Shown here piece by piece: positions 7,980 to 16,081 of a stretch of 44,206 bases of DNA. Origin of the DNA: Rhodanobacteraceae bacterium (GTDB lineage Bacteria > Acidobacteriota > Terriglobia > Terriglobales > Acidobacteriaceae). Under the pieces are notes generated by a model that saw only the letters and a list, made by a program, of their open reading frames with translations, had not been told where the DNA came from and did no database searches. The position numbers were made by a program, and so were the translations under genes. The stretch covers positions 1 to 44,206 of the forward strand of contig CAJCHN010000077.1 in NCBI GenBank assembly GCA_903970285.1, given 5' to 3'. Numbering within the stretch: the stretch's first letter is position 1; each line of letters begins with the position of its first letter.

Positions 7980-9374
7980 ATGACCACCCTCATCCAAAAC
8001 GGCACAGTCCTCAACGCCGACTCCACCACCCGCGCCGACGTCCTCATCGACGGCGAAACCATCCTCGCCGTAGCTGCGAACATCCCGGCTGCGAATCATC
8101 AGGTCATCGACGCAACCAACCTCCTCGTCATGCCCGGAGGCATCGACGTCCACACCCACCTCGACATGCCCTTCGGCGGAACGGTATCGGCGGACGATTA
8201 CTTCACCGGCACCCGCGCCGCGGCCGTCGGAGGCACCACCACCGTCATCGACTTCGCCCTCCAGGCGCGCGGCCACACCATGCGCGAGGCGCTCGAAATC
8301 TGGCGCGCCAAGGCCGCCGGCAAAGCCTGCATCGACTACTCGCTCCACATGGCCGTCACCGACCTCGGCCCCAACAACCAGAACCTCGCCGAACTCGACC
8401 AAATGGTCGCCGAGGGCATCCCGTCCTTCAAGCTCTTCATGGCCTACCCCAGCGTCCTCATGATCGACGACGGCCTGATGTTCAAAGTCATGGAGCGGGC
8501 GGCTGCGCTCGATGCCCTGTGCTTGATTCATGCCGAAAACGGCAGCGTCATCGACATCGTCGTCTCCGAATTCCTCGCTCGCGGCGAAACCGCCCCGCAT
8601 TTCCACGCGCTCAGCCGCTCGCCCCTCGCGGAGGCCGAAGCCACCCACCGGGCGATTGCCATCGCGGAGATGGCCGGTGCGAGCGTGTACATCGTGCACC
8701 TCTCGAACGCCGACGCGCTGCTCGCCCTGCACCACGCCAGGCAGAAAGGCCTTCGCGCCCTCGCCGAAACCTGCCCGCAATACCTCGTGCTCTCGCTCGA
8801 GGACCAGATGCCCGGCCGCTCCTGGGACGAAGCCAAATACGTCTTCACCCCGCCCCTGCGCGAGAAGAAAAACCAGGCCCCGCTCTGGCAGGCGCTCGCG
8901 TCCGGCGAACTCTCCGTCGTCTCGACCGATCACTGCCCGTTCCGCTTTTCGGATCAGAAGTCTCTAGGAAAAGAAGACTTCTCCAAAATCCCCAACGGTG
9001 GCCCCGGCATCGAAAACCGCCTTCAGATCCTCTGGCATTACGGCGTGAACTCCGGCATCCTCACCCCGCAGCAGTTCGTCGCGCTCGCCTCCGCCGAGCC
9101 CGCCCGCATCTTCGGCATGCCCACCAAAGGCGCCATCGCTCCCGGCAAAGACGCCGACATCCTGCTCTGGGATCCGGCCGCCGACTACACCATCACCGCC
9201 GCCACGCAATCCATGGCCACCGACTACAACATGTTCGAAGGCTGGCAGGTGCGCGGCAACGCCAAGCACGTCTTCTCACGCGGCCTGCAGGTGGTCGCGG
9301 ACGCGAAATTCATCGGCAACCCCAATCATGGACGCTTTCTCAAACGCCAGGCTAACGCCGGAGGCTTCGCTTGA
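7980..9374 (+). CDS. hydA: Dihydropyrimidinase (D-hydantoinase family)
   Basis: This cytosolic amidohydrolase has 464 residues, the normal length for the family. The N-terminal metal-binding HTHLDMPFGG (H58, H60) follows the strand VMPGGIDV. K151 in PSFKLFMAYPS is the carboxylated bridging lysine. LIHAENGS and YIVHLSN supply the two further histidines, and VSTDHCPF carries the catalytic aspartate. It opens 5,6-dihydrouracil or dihydrothymine to the N-carbamoyl-beta-amino acid, the second step of the reductive pathway. It is preceded closely by the islet gene and overlaps the permease gene by one base (TGATG). Family members also act on 5-substituted hydantoins, so range cannot be fixed by sequence, but the linked preT/preA genes favour the pyrimidine role. 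Confidence 0.93.
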   Translation: MTTLIQNGTVLNADSTTRADVLIDGETILAVAANIPAANHQVIDATNLLVMPGGIDVHTHLDMPFGGTVSADDYFTGTRAAAVGGTTTVIDFALQARGHTMREALEIWRAKAAGKACIDYSLHMAVTDLGPNNQNLAELDQMVAEGIPSFKLFMAYPSVLMIDDGLMFKVMERAAALDALCLIHAENGSVIDIVVSEFLARGETAPHFHALSRSPLAEAEATHRAIAIAEMAGASVYIVHLSNADALLALHHARQKGLRALAETCPQYLVLSLEDQMPGRSWDEAKYVFTPPLREKKNQAPLWQALASGELSVVSTDHCPFRFSDQKSLGKEDFSKIPNGGPGIENRLQILWHYGVNSGILTPQQFVALASAEPARIFGMPTKGAIAPGKDADILLWDPAADYTITAATQSMATDYNMFEGWQVRGNAKHVFSRGLQVVADAKFIGNPNHGRFLKRQANAGGFA

Positions 9375-10837
9375 TGCTCACGCCCGCGACCCACACCGCC
9401 GCCTCCAGCCTCAGCAACGACGACCTCGCCCCCACCACCGCCGCGCACCGCACCTGGGGCACCTACAACTACATCGCCCTGTGGTTCTCCATGTCGATGG
9501 AGATCACCACCTACATGCTCGCCTCGTCGCTCATCGCCGGCGGCATGAACTGGCTGCAGGCCGTCGCCACCATCCTGCTCGGCAACCTTATCGTGCTCGT
9601 CCCCATGCTGCTCAACGCCCACGCCGGCGCCAGGTACGGCATCCCGTTTCCGGTCTTCGTCCGCGCCAGCTTCGGCACGCGCGGTGCGCAAGTCCCGGCG
9701 ATGCTGCGCGCGATCGTAGCCTGCGGCTGGTTCGGTATCCAGTCCTGGCTCGGTGGCCAGGCCATCGCCGCCATGATCGCCGTCCTCTGGCCGCCAACCG
9801 CGGGTTCGCCCACGATTCTGTGGGCTAGTTTCCTGGCCTTCTGGCTTCTCAACATGGCCGTCGTCTGGAACGGCGTCGAATCAATCCGCTTCCTGCAGGG
9901 CTTCTCCGCGCCGTTTATGCTCGTCATGTCGCTCGCACTGCTGGCATACATGCACCACAAGGCCGGCGGCTTCGGCCCCATGCTGGCCGCGCCTTCGCAC
10001 TTCACCTCCACCGCCGGCTTCCTGCACTTCTTCTTCCCGTCGCTGACCGCCATGGTCGGCTACTGGGCGACGCTCTCGCTCAACATTCCCGACTTCACCC
10101 GCTACTCCAAATCGCAGGAGTCGCAGATCGTCGGCCAGGCCTTTGGTCTTCCCGTCGCCATGACCCTCTACAGCTTCATCGGCATCGCCTGCACCTCGGC
10201 CTCCATCGCCATCTTCGGCACCGCCATCTGGTCGCCCATCGAGCTCATCGGCCGCTTCCACCAGCCTGTCGTCGCCTTCATCGCGCTCATCGCCCTGCTC
10301 GTCGCCACGCTCAATGTCAACATCGGAGCCAATGTCGTCTCGCCCTCGAACGACTTCTCCAACCTCGCTCCGCGCCTCATCAGCTTTCGCACCGGAGGCC
10401 TCATCACCGGCTTCCTCGGCCTCGCCATGATGCCCTGGAAGCTGATGGCAACCTTCGGCTCCTACGTCTTCGGCTGGCTCGTCGGCTACTCCGGCTTGCT
10501 CGGCCCGGTCGCGGGCATCATGGTCGCGGACTATTTTCTCATCCGCCGCACCCGCCTCGACCTCTACTCGCTCTATCACCGCGGGGGCCCGTACGAGTAC
10601 ACCCGCGGCATCAATCCACGCGCGCTCATCGCCCTCGCCGCCGGTGTCTTCGCGGCGCTGATCGGCCTCGCGGTTCCCACTCTGCGCTTCCTCTACGACT
10701 ACGCCTGGTTCGTCGGCTTCTTCCTCGCCGCCGCGCTCTACTTCGGCCTGATGCTCACCGCCCCGCAGACCGGCAGCCTGCCATCTGAACCGTGCAGCGA
10801 CTCCGCCATGCCCGGCGCCGTCGCGCCCCCATACTGA
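9374..10837 (+). CDS. NCS1-family nucleobase permease (uracil/cytosine/allantoin type)
   Basis: This 487-residue inner-membrane protein has about 12 membrane segments. Its N-terminus contains the family signature TWGTYNYIALWFSMSMEI just before TM1. Other hallmarks are PVFVRASFGTRGAQVPAMLRA, a GWFGIQSWLGGQA segment lining the substrate site, SLNIPDFTRYSKSQ (helix 6 region), and NVVSPSNDFSNLAPRLISFR. NCS1 carriers bring in uracil, cytosine, allantoin or hydantoins with H+ or Na+. Linked to dihydropyrimidinase by a one-base overlap, it most likely supplies uracil/thymine or their dihydro forms. The ATG at 9374 is chosen; a TTG immediately before it is also in frame. Confidence 0.88.
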   Translation: MLTPATHTAASSLSNDDLAPTTAAHRTWGTYNYIALWFSMSMEITTYMLASSLIAGGMNWLQAVATILLGNLIVLVPMLLNAHAGARYGIPFPVFVRASFGTRGAQVPAMLRAIVACGWFGIQSWLGGQAIAAMIAVLWPPTAGSPTILWASFLAFWLLNMAVVWNGVESIRFLQGFSAPFMLVMSLALLAYMHHKAGGFGPMLAAPSHFTSTAGFLHFFFPSLTAMVGYWATLSLNIPDFTRYSKSQESQIVGQAFGLPVAMTLYSFIGIACTSASIAIFGTAIWSPIELIGRFHQPVVAFIALIALLVATLNVNIGANVVSPSNDFSNLAPRLISFRTGGLITGFLGLAMMPWKLMATFGSYVFGWLVGYSGLLGPVAGIMVADYFLIRRTRLDLYSLYHRGGPYEYTRGINPRALIALAAGVFAALIGLAVPTLRFLYDYAWFVGFFLAAALYFGLMLTAPQTGSLPSEPCSDSAMPGAVAPPY

Positions 10838-10864
10838 GATCACACCCTCCCGCAACGATCTCCC

Positions 10865-10896
10865 GGTGCGAAACCGGTGCGAAACCGGTGCGAAAA
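10865..10896. repeat. 11-bp tandem repeat, nearly three copies
   Basis: The unit GGTGCGAAACC is repeated twice exactly and a third time up to GGTGCGAAAA, in the 83-bp gap between the permease and the SIS gene and ending 24 bases before the ATG. It lies where a leader or operator would be. An 11-bp period matches one helical turn, so repeated protein binding is conceivable; replication slippage is the simpler explanation. Confidence 0.7.
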
Positions 10897-10920
10897 TAGA
10901 TCGTTCCCGGAGACCCGTTC

Positions 10921-12066
10921 ATGTCCGCATCCGCCGCGCCGGAATCTCCCGCGCCCTTCGCCCACTGGATGCTGCGCGAGATCCACCAGCAGCCCGAGAC
11001 CCTCGCCGCCACGCTGGACCGCTACGTCGACGGCAGCAGCTTCCGCGACTCCGTCTGCCAGCCCATCCGCGACTGGCTCCGTGCCGCCCGCGGAGAGATC
11101 GTGCTCGCCGCCAGCGGCTCCAGCCGCCACGCCGGCCTGGTCGCCGAGCTCATGATCGAAGACCTCAGCGGCATCGCCGTCGACGTCGAGTACGCCAGCG
11201 AATATTGCTGCCGCTCCGGGCACGCACTCAAGAACGCCATCGTCATGGTCGTCTCCCAATCCGGTGAAACCGCCGACACCCTCGCCGCTCTGCGCAAGGC
11301 CCGCGCCGCCGGCCATCTCACCCTCGCCCTCACCAACGCTGCCAGCTCCACCATGGCGCATGAGGCCACCGTCTCCTTTCCGACGGAGGCCGGCCGCGAA
11401 CGCGCCATCCCCGCCACCAAAAGCTTTACCGCTCAACTGCTCAATCTCTACCTGCTCTCACTGCTCGCGGCCGAAATCCAACAGACCCTCACCTCCGCGG
11501 AGATCGGCACCCGCCTCGCGCAACTCCAGCATCTTCCAACGCAGATAGCCGCCCAGCTCCCCGCCTGGGAGCACGCCATGAGCCCCATCGCCCACCGCTT
11601 CCACAACGCCGCGAGCTTTCTCTTCCTCGGCCGCGGCGTGCACTACGCCATCGCCCGCGAAGGCGCGCTCAAGCTCAAGGAGTCCGCCTACCTCCACGCC
11701 GAAGGCTACCCCAGCGGTGAGCTCAAGCACGGCCCCAACGCCCTCGTCGGCGACCGCATCCCGCTGGTCATGCTCGCCACCGTCGACCGCTCCGACCCCG
11801 CCTCACGCGAACGCTACGACAAGGTCCTGCAGCTCCTCCGCGACATGCGCGCGCAGCACGCCACCATCTTCGCCATTGCCAGCACCGGCGACCGCGAGGT
11901 CGCCGCCCTCGCCACCTGCACCATCTTCGTGGACCACCTGCCCGAGCTTCTGCTGCCGATCGCCGAGGTCATCCCGCTCCAGCTCTTCGCCTACTTCATG
12001 GCCATCCACAACGGCATCGATGTCGACCATCCACGCAACCTCACCAAGGCAGTGCTCACCGAGTAG
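10921..12066 (+). CDS. Stand-alone double-SIS sugar-phosphate isomerase/aminotransferase-like protein (GlmS C-terminal half)
   Basis: The 381 residues correspond to the isomerase half of glucosamine-6-phosphate synthase without the N-terminal glutaminase domain. The opening FAHWMLREIHQQPETL is the same place where GlmS isomerase domains start. First SIS domain: ASGSSRHAG and VVSQSGETADTLAAL (phosphate binding). Second: FLGRGVHYAIAREGALKLKE, then HAEGYPSGELKHGP with the conserved Glu-Leu-Lys-His. Known relatives lacking the glutaminase domain include SIS-type glucosamine-6-phosphate deaminases (NagB-II), AgaS and FrlB, which deaminate or rearrange aminosugar phosphates. Without a glutaminase it would use or release free ammonia. 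It lies 83 bp after the permease, behind a tandem repeat, and is followed by a terminator, so it may end the pyrimidine operon. Confidence 0.85.
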   Translation: MSASAAPESPAPFAHWMLREIHQQPETLAATLDRYVDGSSFRDSVCQPIRDWLRAARGEIVLAASGSSRHAGLVAELMIEDLSGIAVDVEYASEYCCRSGHALKNAIVMVVSQSGETADTLAALRKARAAGHLTLALTNAASSTMAHEATVSFPTEAGRERAIPATKSFTAQLLNLYLLSLLAAEIQQTLTSAEIGTRLAQLQHLPTQIAAQLPAWEHAMSPIAHRFHNAASFLFLGRGVHYAIAREGALKLKESAYLHAEGYPSGELKHGPNALVGDRIPLVMLATVDRSDPASRERYDKVLQLLRDMRAQHATIFAIASTGDREVAALATCTIFVDHLPELLLPIAEVIPLQLFAYFMAIHNGIDVDHPRNLTKAVLTE

Positions 12067-12109
12067 GCCCGCGCAATCCGCTCCCGCTTCCATCACCGCG
12101 GGCTTTGTT
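12067..12109 (+). terminator. Probable Rho-independent terminator
   Basis: GCCCGCG (12067-12073) can pair with CGCGGGC (12097-12103) and is followed by TTTGTT. It begins immediately after the stop codon of the SIS gene and separates the pyrimidine region from the TonB receptor gene. Confidence 0.6.
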
Positions 12110-12305
12110 CGTGACACCAAGTCCGTCCCCGGCGCAGCCGGCCCGCACTTTTTCATCTTGTAATCTTGCTCTTCATCCTGTAACAAAGAGCTACCAGTAG
12201 ACAAACAGCGGTGCAGGCTCGGCCCCTCACAGGGCAGAGTTCCCGCTCATACTTCCGCGCCGTTCCAACCGGTCGCTCGGCCCTGCTTTATTTTTCGGAG
12301 GAAGA

Positions 12306-15300
12306 ATGACGCTTCGTCGCACCTCGTCCGCTCTGTGCTTTGCCCTCCCCGTCTTTGCCGCTGTCACCTCCCTCGCAGCCGGCCCCGCCTACGCCCAGAC
12401 CACCAGCGGAGAAATCATCGGCGTGGTCACCGATCCCACCTCTGCGCTCATCCCCGGCGTCCGCATCACGGTCCGCAATACCGAGACCAACGTGGTCAGC
12501 ACCGCCGTCACCGGGAAGAGCGGTTCCTTTGAAGTCCTGCAACTGCCCATCGGCAGCTATACCGTCACCGCGGAAAAAGACGGCTTCACCCCCACCACCA
12601 CGCCGCCCTACCAGATCGAGATCAACCAGGTCCGCCGCGTCGACTTCAAGCTCCCCTTGCTCGGCCAGAACCAGACCGTCGAAGTCACCATCAACAGCTC
12701 CGCCGTCGATACCGTCAGCGCCACCGTCGGCGGTTCTGTCACCGAGCGCCCGCTGGTCGACCTGCCCTTGAACGGCCGGAACGTCCTCGACCTGGCCTCG
12801 CTCCAGCCCGGCGTGGTCAACAATGCGCAGCAGCCCGGCAACGGCAGCGCCGGCACCGTCTCCATCGCCGGCGGACGCACCGACTCCGTCACCTATCTGC
12901 TCGATGGCGGCAACAACACCAGCCTGCTCAACAACCAGGTCGTCTTCACTCCGAATCCAGACGCCGTTGAGGAGTACCGCATCCTCGAAAATAACTATGC
13001 CGCCGAGTATGGACGCAATGGCGGCGGCGTCATCTCCGTCGTCAGCAAATCGGGCACCGACAAGTACCACGGCTCCGTCTTCGAGTTCGCCCGCAACCGC
13101 TACTTCAACGCCAACGACTTCTTCACCAAACGCGCCGGCGCACCCAAGAACGACCTCAAGCGCCACCAGTTCGGTGGCACCTTCGGCGGCGAACTCTTCA
13201 TCCCCAGGCTCCTGCCGCGCAAGGACAAGTACTTCTACTTTTTCTCCTACGAAGGACAGCGCCAGACCGAGTCCGACAGCATCGGATCGCAGCAGGTCGC
13301 CACCACCGCTGAGGTCCAGAACGGAGACTTCTCCGGCGCCGACCCCGGCACCGTCTCAGCCGTCGCCGCCTTTCTCCAGGCCAACCCCTACTTCCAGGCC
13401 GACCCGGTGAAGGCAGCCGCGGGCATCATGGATCCCACCAAGTTCGATCCCGTCGCCCAGAAGTACATCGCCGCAGGCATCTTCCCCTACTCCAATAGCG
13501 GATTCGTCTTCAGCACCGCGCCCATCAAGAATAACTTCGATCAGTACAACGCCAAGTTCGACTTCATCCTCACCGACAAGGACCACCTCTCGGTCTCGGC
13601 CGCAAGAAACAAAAATCCCAACTCCAGCCCCTTCGCCGGCGGAGATACCACCGCCTTCCCGGTCCAGAACGACACCCTCGCCTACATCCTCAATATCGAC
13701 GAAACCCATCAATTCGGCCCCAACATCCTCAACGATGCCCGCGTGGTGGCGCAGCGGCTCAACACCACCCAGGCCTTCCCCCTCGAGACCCTGCCCACCC
13801 CCGCCCAGCTTGGCATCGGCATCACGCCTGACCAGGCCACCGGGCCCACCATCCTCAGCTTTTACGATTCCGGCGCCAACTACGGCTTCAGCCCGCAGGG
13901 CCCCACCACCCTGATCAACAACACCTTCGCCTACACCGACGACCTCACCTATGTTCGCGGCCACCACAGCATGAAGGCCGGCATCTACTTCTCGCCCTAC
14001 CAGAACAACACCAAGTACGACTTCTACGTCGACGGAGACTTCTCCTTCTATGGCTTGGGCGGAAGCGCCTCCGGCTTCGCCGAGTTCCTCGCCGGCGATC
14101 CCGACAACTATCTCCAGTTCGGCGCGGCACCCTCCAACATCCGCAGCAAGGCCACCGCGGCCTACGCCCAGGATCAATGGCAGGTCTTCAAGAACCTGAG
14201 CCTCACCTACGGCCTGCGCTACGAGTTCTCCACGCCCAAGTCCGATACGCAGGGCCGCTCCTTCTCGCTGGTTCCCGGCGCCCAGTCCACCCGCTTCGTC
14301 AATGCACCGCGTGGCCTGCTCTTCCCCGGAGATAAGGGCGCGCCCACCGGGGCCAACTTCCCGGTCAAGGATAACTTCGCTCCGCGCTTCGGTGTCGCCT
14401 ACGATATCGGAGGCAAGGGCCGCACCGTCGTCCGCGCCGGCACCGGCCTCTTCTACGACATCCTCAAGGGCGAGGACAATCTCCAGTTCAATGGCCAGGC
14501 GCCATTCTTCGGCTACGAAAACCTCTACTTCACCCAGCCCACCGGCGCCACCGGGCCGCTCAACTATTACGAGGATCCCTTCGCCGCCACCGGAACCGTC
14601 AACACCTTCCCCTCCAAGAAGCCTGCCCAGAACATCGACTTCGATGCCTCCGGCTTCCTGCCCTTCGGCGGCGGCGGAGTCTTCTTCGTCGACCCGCACC
14701 TGCGCACGCCCTACACCATCCAGTTCAACGGCGGCATTCAGCAGGCGATCGGCAATGGAATTGTCGCCGAGGTAGCCTACGTCGGCAGCGTCTCACGCAA
14801 GTACACCGCGCTGATCGACAGCAATCCCTTCATCCTCGGCACCACCAACCGCGTCTACGAGGAGGAGAACGGAAATCCCGTGGGCAGCCTCGGCGATCCC
14901 GGCTACAACTATCTCGAAACCTTCAAGAACATCACCAACGAGAACTACAACAGCCTCCAGGCCAGCCTGCGCAAGCCGCCCACCCACACCGCCTACATCG
15001 GCACCACCTACTTCCAGCTCTCCTATACCTTCAGCAAGAACATGGACAATGTCTCCGGCTTCCGCCAGAGAAACTCGGTCGTCCCGTCCTACAACCCAAG
15101 CCTCTTCTACGCCGTCTCCGATACCAACGTCCCCCACCGCATTGTGCTCTCCGGCGGCTGGGATCTGCCTTTCGACGAGTACTTCAAGTCCGCGCCCAAG
15201 GCCATCACCAAGGGCTGGAGCCTCTCGCCCATCGCCTCCTATCAGAGCGGCTTCCCGCTCGATATCTTCAACAATCTGCAACAGAGCTTCAGTAACCCCG

Positions 15301-15707
15301 GTCCGACCGGGGCCGGCGACCAGGAGCTGGTGCGCGTCAACTTGGTCGTCCCGAAGGTGCAGAAGCTCAATCCTTATTCCTCCGTCGCCGCCGATGGCGG
15401 GGCCCCGTACCTGGTTCCAGGTAACTTCAGCACGAACGTCACCTCGGGCTACGGAACCCTCCCCCGCAACTCCTTCTATGGCCCATCCCGGACCAACGTG
15501 GATATGTCGGTCATCAAGGAGACCACCCTCCACGGAGGCGATCATCCTGTCCGCTTCCAGTTCCGCGGCGATTTCTTTAATCTCTTCAACATCACCCAAT
15601 TCCAGTCGCCCAACACCAATCCCTTCGCCAGCAACTTCGGCGAAATCACCCAGACCTACACCGACACCTTCCGCATCATCCAACTCGCCGCCAAGCTCCA
15701 GTTCTAG
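12306..15707 (+). CDS. Oar-like TonB-dependent outer-membrane receptor with N-terminal carboxypeptidase-regulatory domain
   Basis: This outer-membrane protein has 1133 residues. A signal peptide covers residues 1 to about 30 (hydrophobic core ALCFALPVFAAVTSLAA, cleavage near AYA-Q). Next is a carboxypeptidase-regulatory-like beta sandwich (about 34-115: GEIIGVVTDPTSALIPGVRI), then a plug domain (about 125-240, with VDLPLNGRNVLDLASLQPGV and EEYRILENNYAAEYGRNGGG), then a long beta barrel ending in the outer-membrane signature phenylalanine (AAKLQF). Such Oar-type receptors are greatly expanded in Acidobacteriota and are thought to take up large or complex substrates; the substrate here is unknown. 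AGGAGG-like GGAGGAA lies just upstream of the ATG. The gene stands alone, with a hairpin after it. No extracytoplasmic sigma factor gene is adjacent. Confidence 0.93.
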   Translation: MTLRRTSSALCFALPVFAAVTSLAAGPAYAQTTSGEIIGVVTDPTSALIPGVRITVRNTETNVVSTAVTGKSGSFEVLQLPIGSYTVTAEKDGFTPTTTPPYQIEINQVRRVDFKLPLLGQNQTVEVTINSSAVDTVSATVGGSVTERPLVDLPLNGRNVLDLASLQPGVVNNAQQPGNGSAGTVSIAGGRTDSVTYLLDGGNNTSLLNNQVVFTPNPDAVEEYRILENNYAAEYGRNGGGVISVVSKSGTDKYHGSVFEFARNRYFNANDFFTKRAGAPKNDLKRHQFGGTFGGELFIPRLLPRKDKYFYFFSYEGQRQTESDSIGSQQVATTAEVQNGDFSGADPGTVSAVAAFLQANPYFQADPVKAAAGIMDPTKFDPVAQKYIAAGIFPYSNSGFVFSTAPIKNNFDQYNAKFDFILTDKDHLSVSAARNKNPNSSPFAGGDTTAFPVQNDTLAYILNIDETHQFGPNILNDARVVAQRLNTTQAFPLETLPTPAQLGIGITPDQATGPTILSFYDSGANYGFSPQGPTTLINNTFAYTDDLTYVRGHHSMKAGIYFSPYQNNTKYDFYVDGDFSFYGLGGSASGFAEFLAGDPDNYLQFGAAPSNIRSKATAAYAQDQWQVFKNLSLTYGLRYEFSTPKSDTQGRSFSLVPGAQSTRFVNAPRGLLFPGDKGAPTGANFPVKDNFAPRFGVAYDIGGKGRTVVRAGTGLFYDILKGEDNLQFNGQAPFFGYENLYFTQPTGATGPLNYYEDPFAATGTVNTFPSKKPAQNIDFDASGFLPFGGGGVFFVDPHLRTPYTIQFNGGIQQAIGNGIVAEVAYVGSVSRKYTALIDSNPFILGTTNRVYEEENGNPVGSLGDPGYNYLETFKNITNENYNSLQASLRKPPTHTAYIGTTYFQLSYTFSKNMDNVSGFRQRNSVVPSYNPSLFYAVSDTNVPHRIVLSGGWDLPFDEYFKSAPKAITKGWSLSPIASYQSGFPLDIFNNLQQSFSNPGPTGAGDQELVRVNLVVPKVQKLNPYSSVAADGGAPYLVPGNFSTNVTSGYGTLPRNSFYGPSRTNVDMSVIKETTLHGGDHPVRFQFRGDFFNLFNITQFQSPNTNPFASNFGEITQTYTDTFRIIQLAAKLQF

Positions 15708-15716
15708 CATTCACTT

Positions 15717-15754
15717 GCTGTCCGTGCCTCAGTCTCCTCTGCGGCACGGACAGC
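15717..15754 (+). terminator. Strong hairpin after receptor gene, possible terminator
   Basis: A perfect 12-bp stem GCTGTCCGTGCC/GGCACGGACAGC encloses a 14-base loop, starting 10 bases after the stop codon. No T-run follows, so termination would be atypical; mRNA 3' end protection is an alternative. Confidence 0.55.
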
Positions 15755-16070
15755 CAAACCTCTGCCTTGCCTCCAGTTGAGCTCGTGCTGCAGTTCGCCC
15801 GGTGGTCGTCCCCGGCAGACTCTCAACCGAATCGGTCGAAACATATCTCCCGAAGTCCGCAATTCTCCTCGCCTTCTGTGCTGGCGCCAGCCGCAGGAAA
15901 TAAGTGGATGCCCCAAAAATGGTGCAAGCCTCAAGCCTCTTTTTGCACCCTTTGAACCAAAGCTAAGTGCCTTCGATTGAAGAATCTAGGTAAGGATGGA
16001 CCAGGGGGAGGGGTGCCTCCTCGAGCTGGCCTCGCAGTCTCTCCAGATCGCGCCATCTGGTGATCTGCTC

Positions 16071-16076
16071 TAAACT
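16071..16076 (+). promoter_or_regulatory. Possible -10 element placing transcription start at the GTG of the ABC-F gene
   Basis: TAAACT lies six bases before the GTG start codon, and there is no Shine-Dalgarno-like sequence before that start. No good -35 match is seen at the usual distance. If real, the message would be leaderless. Confidence 0.25.
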
Positions 16077-16081
16077 GGCTT

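Larger units (their letters stand above)
15708..16081. other. Intergenic region between receptor and ABC-F gene
   Basis: The 374-bp gap holds a strong hairpin right after the receptor gene (15717-15754) and a weaker inverted repeat GGTGCAA/TTGCACC (15921-15949). No coding sequence is convincing. A possible -10 element for the ABC-F gene lies at its right end. Confidence 0.6.
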
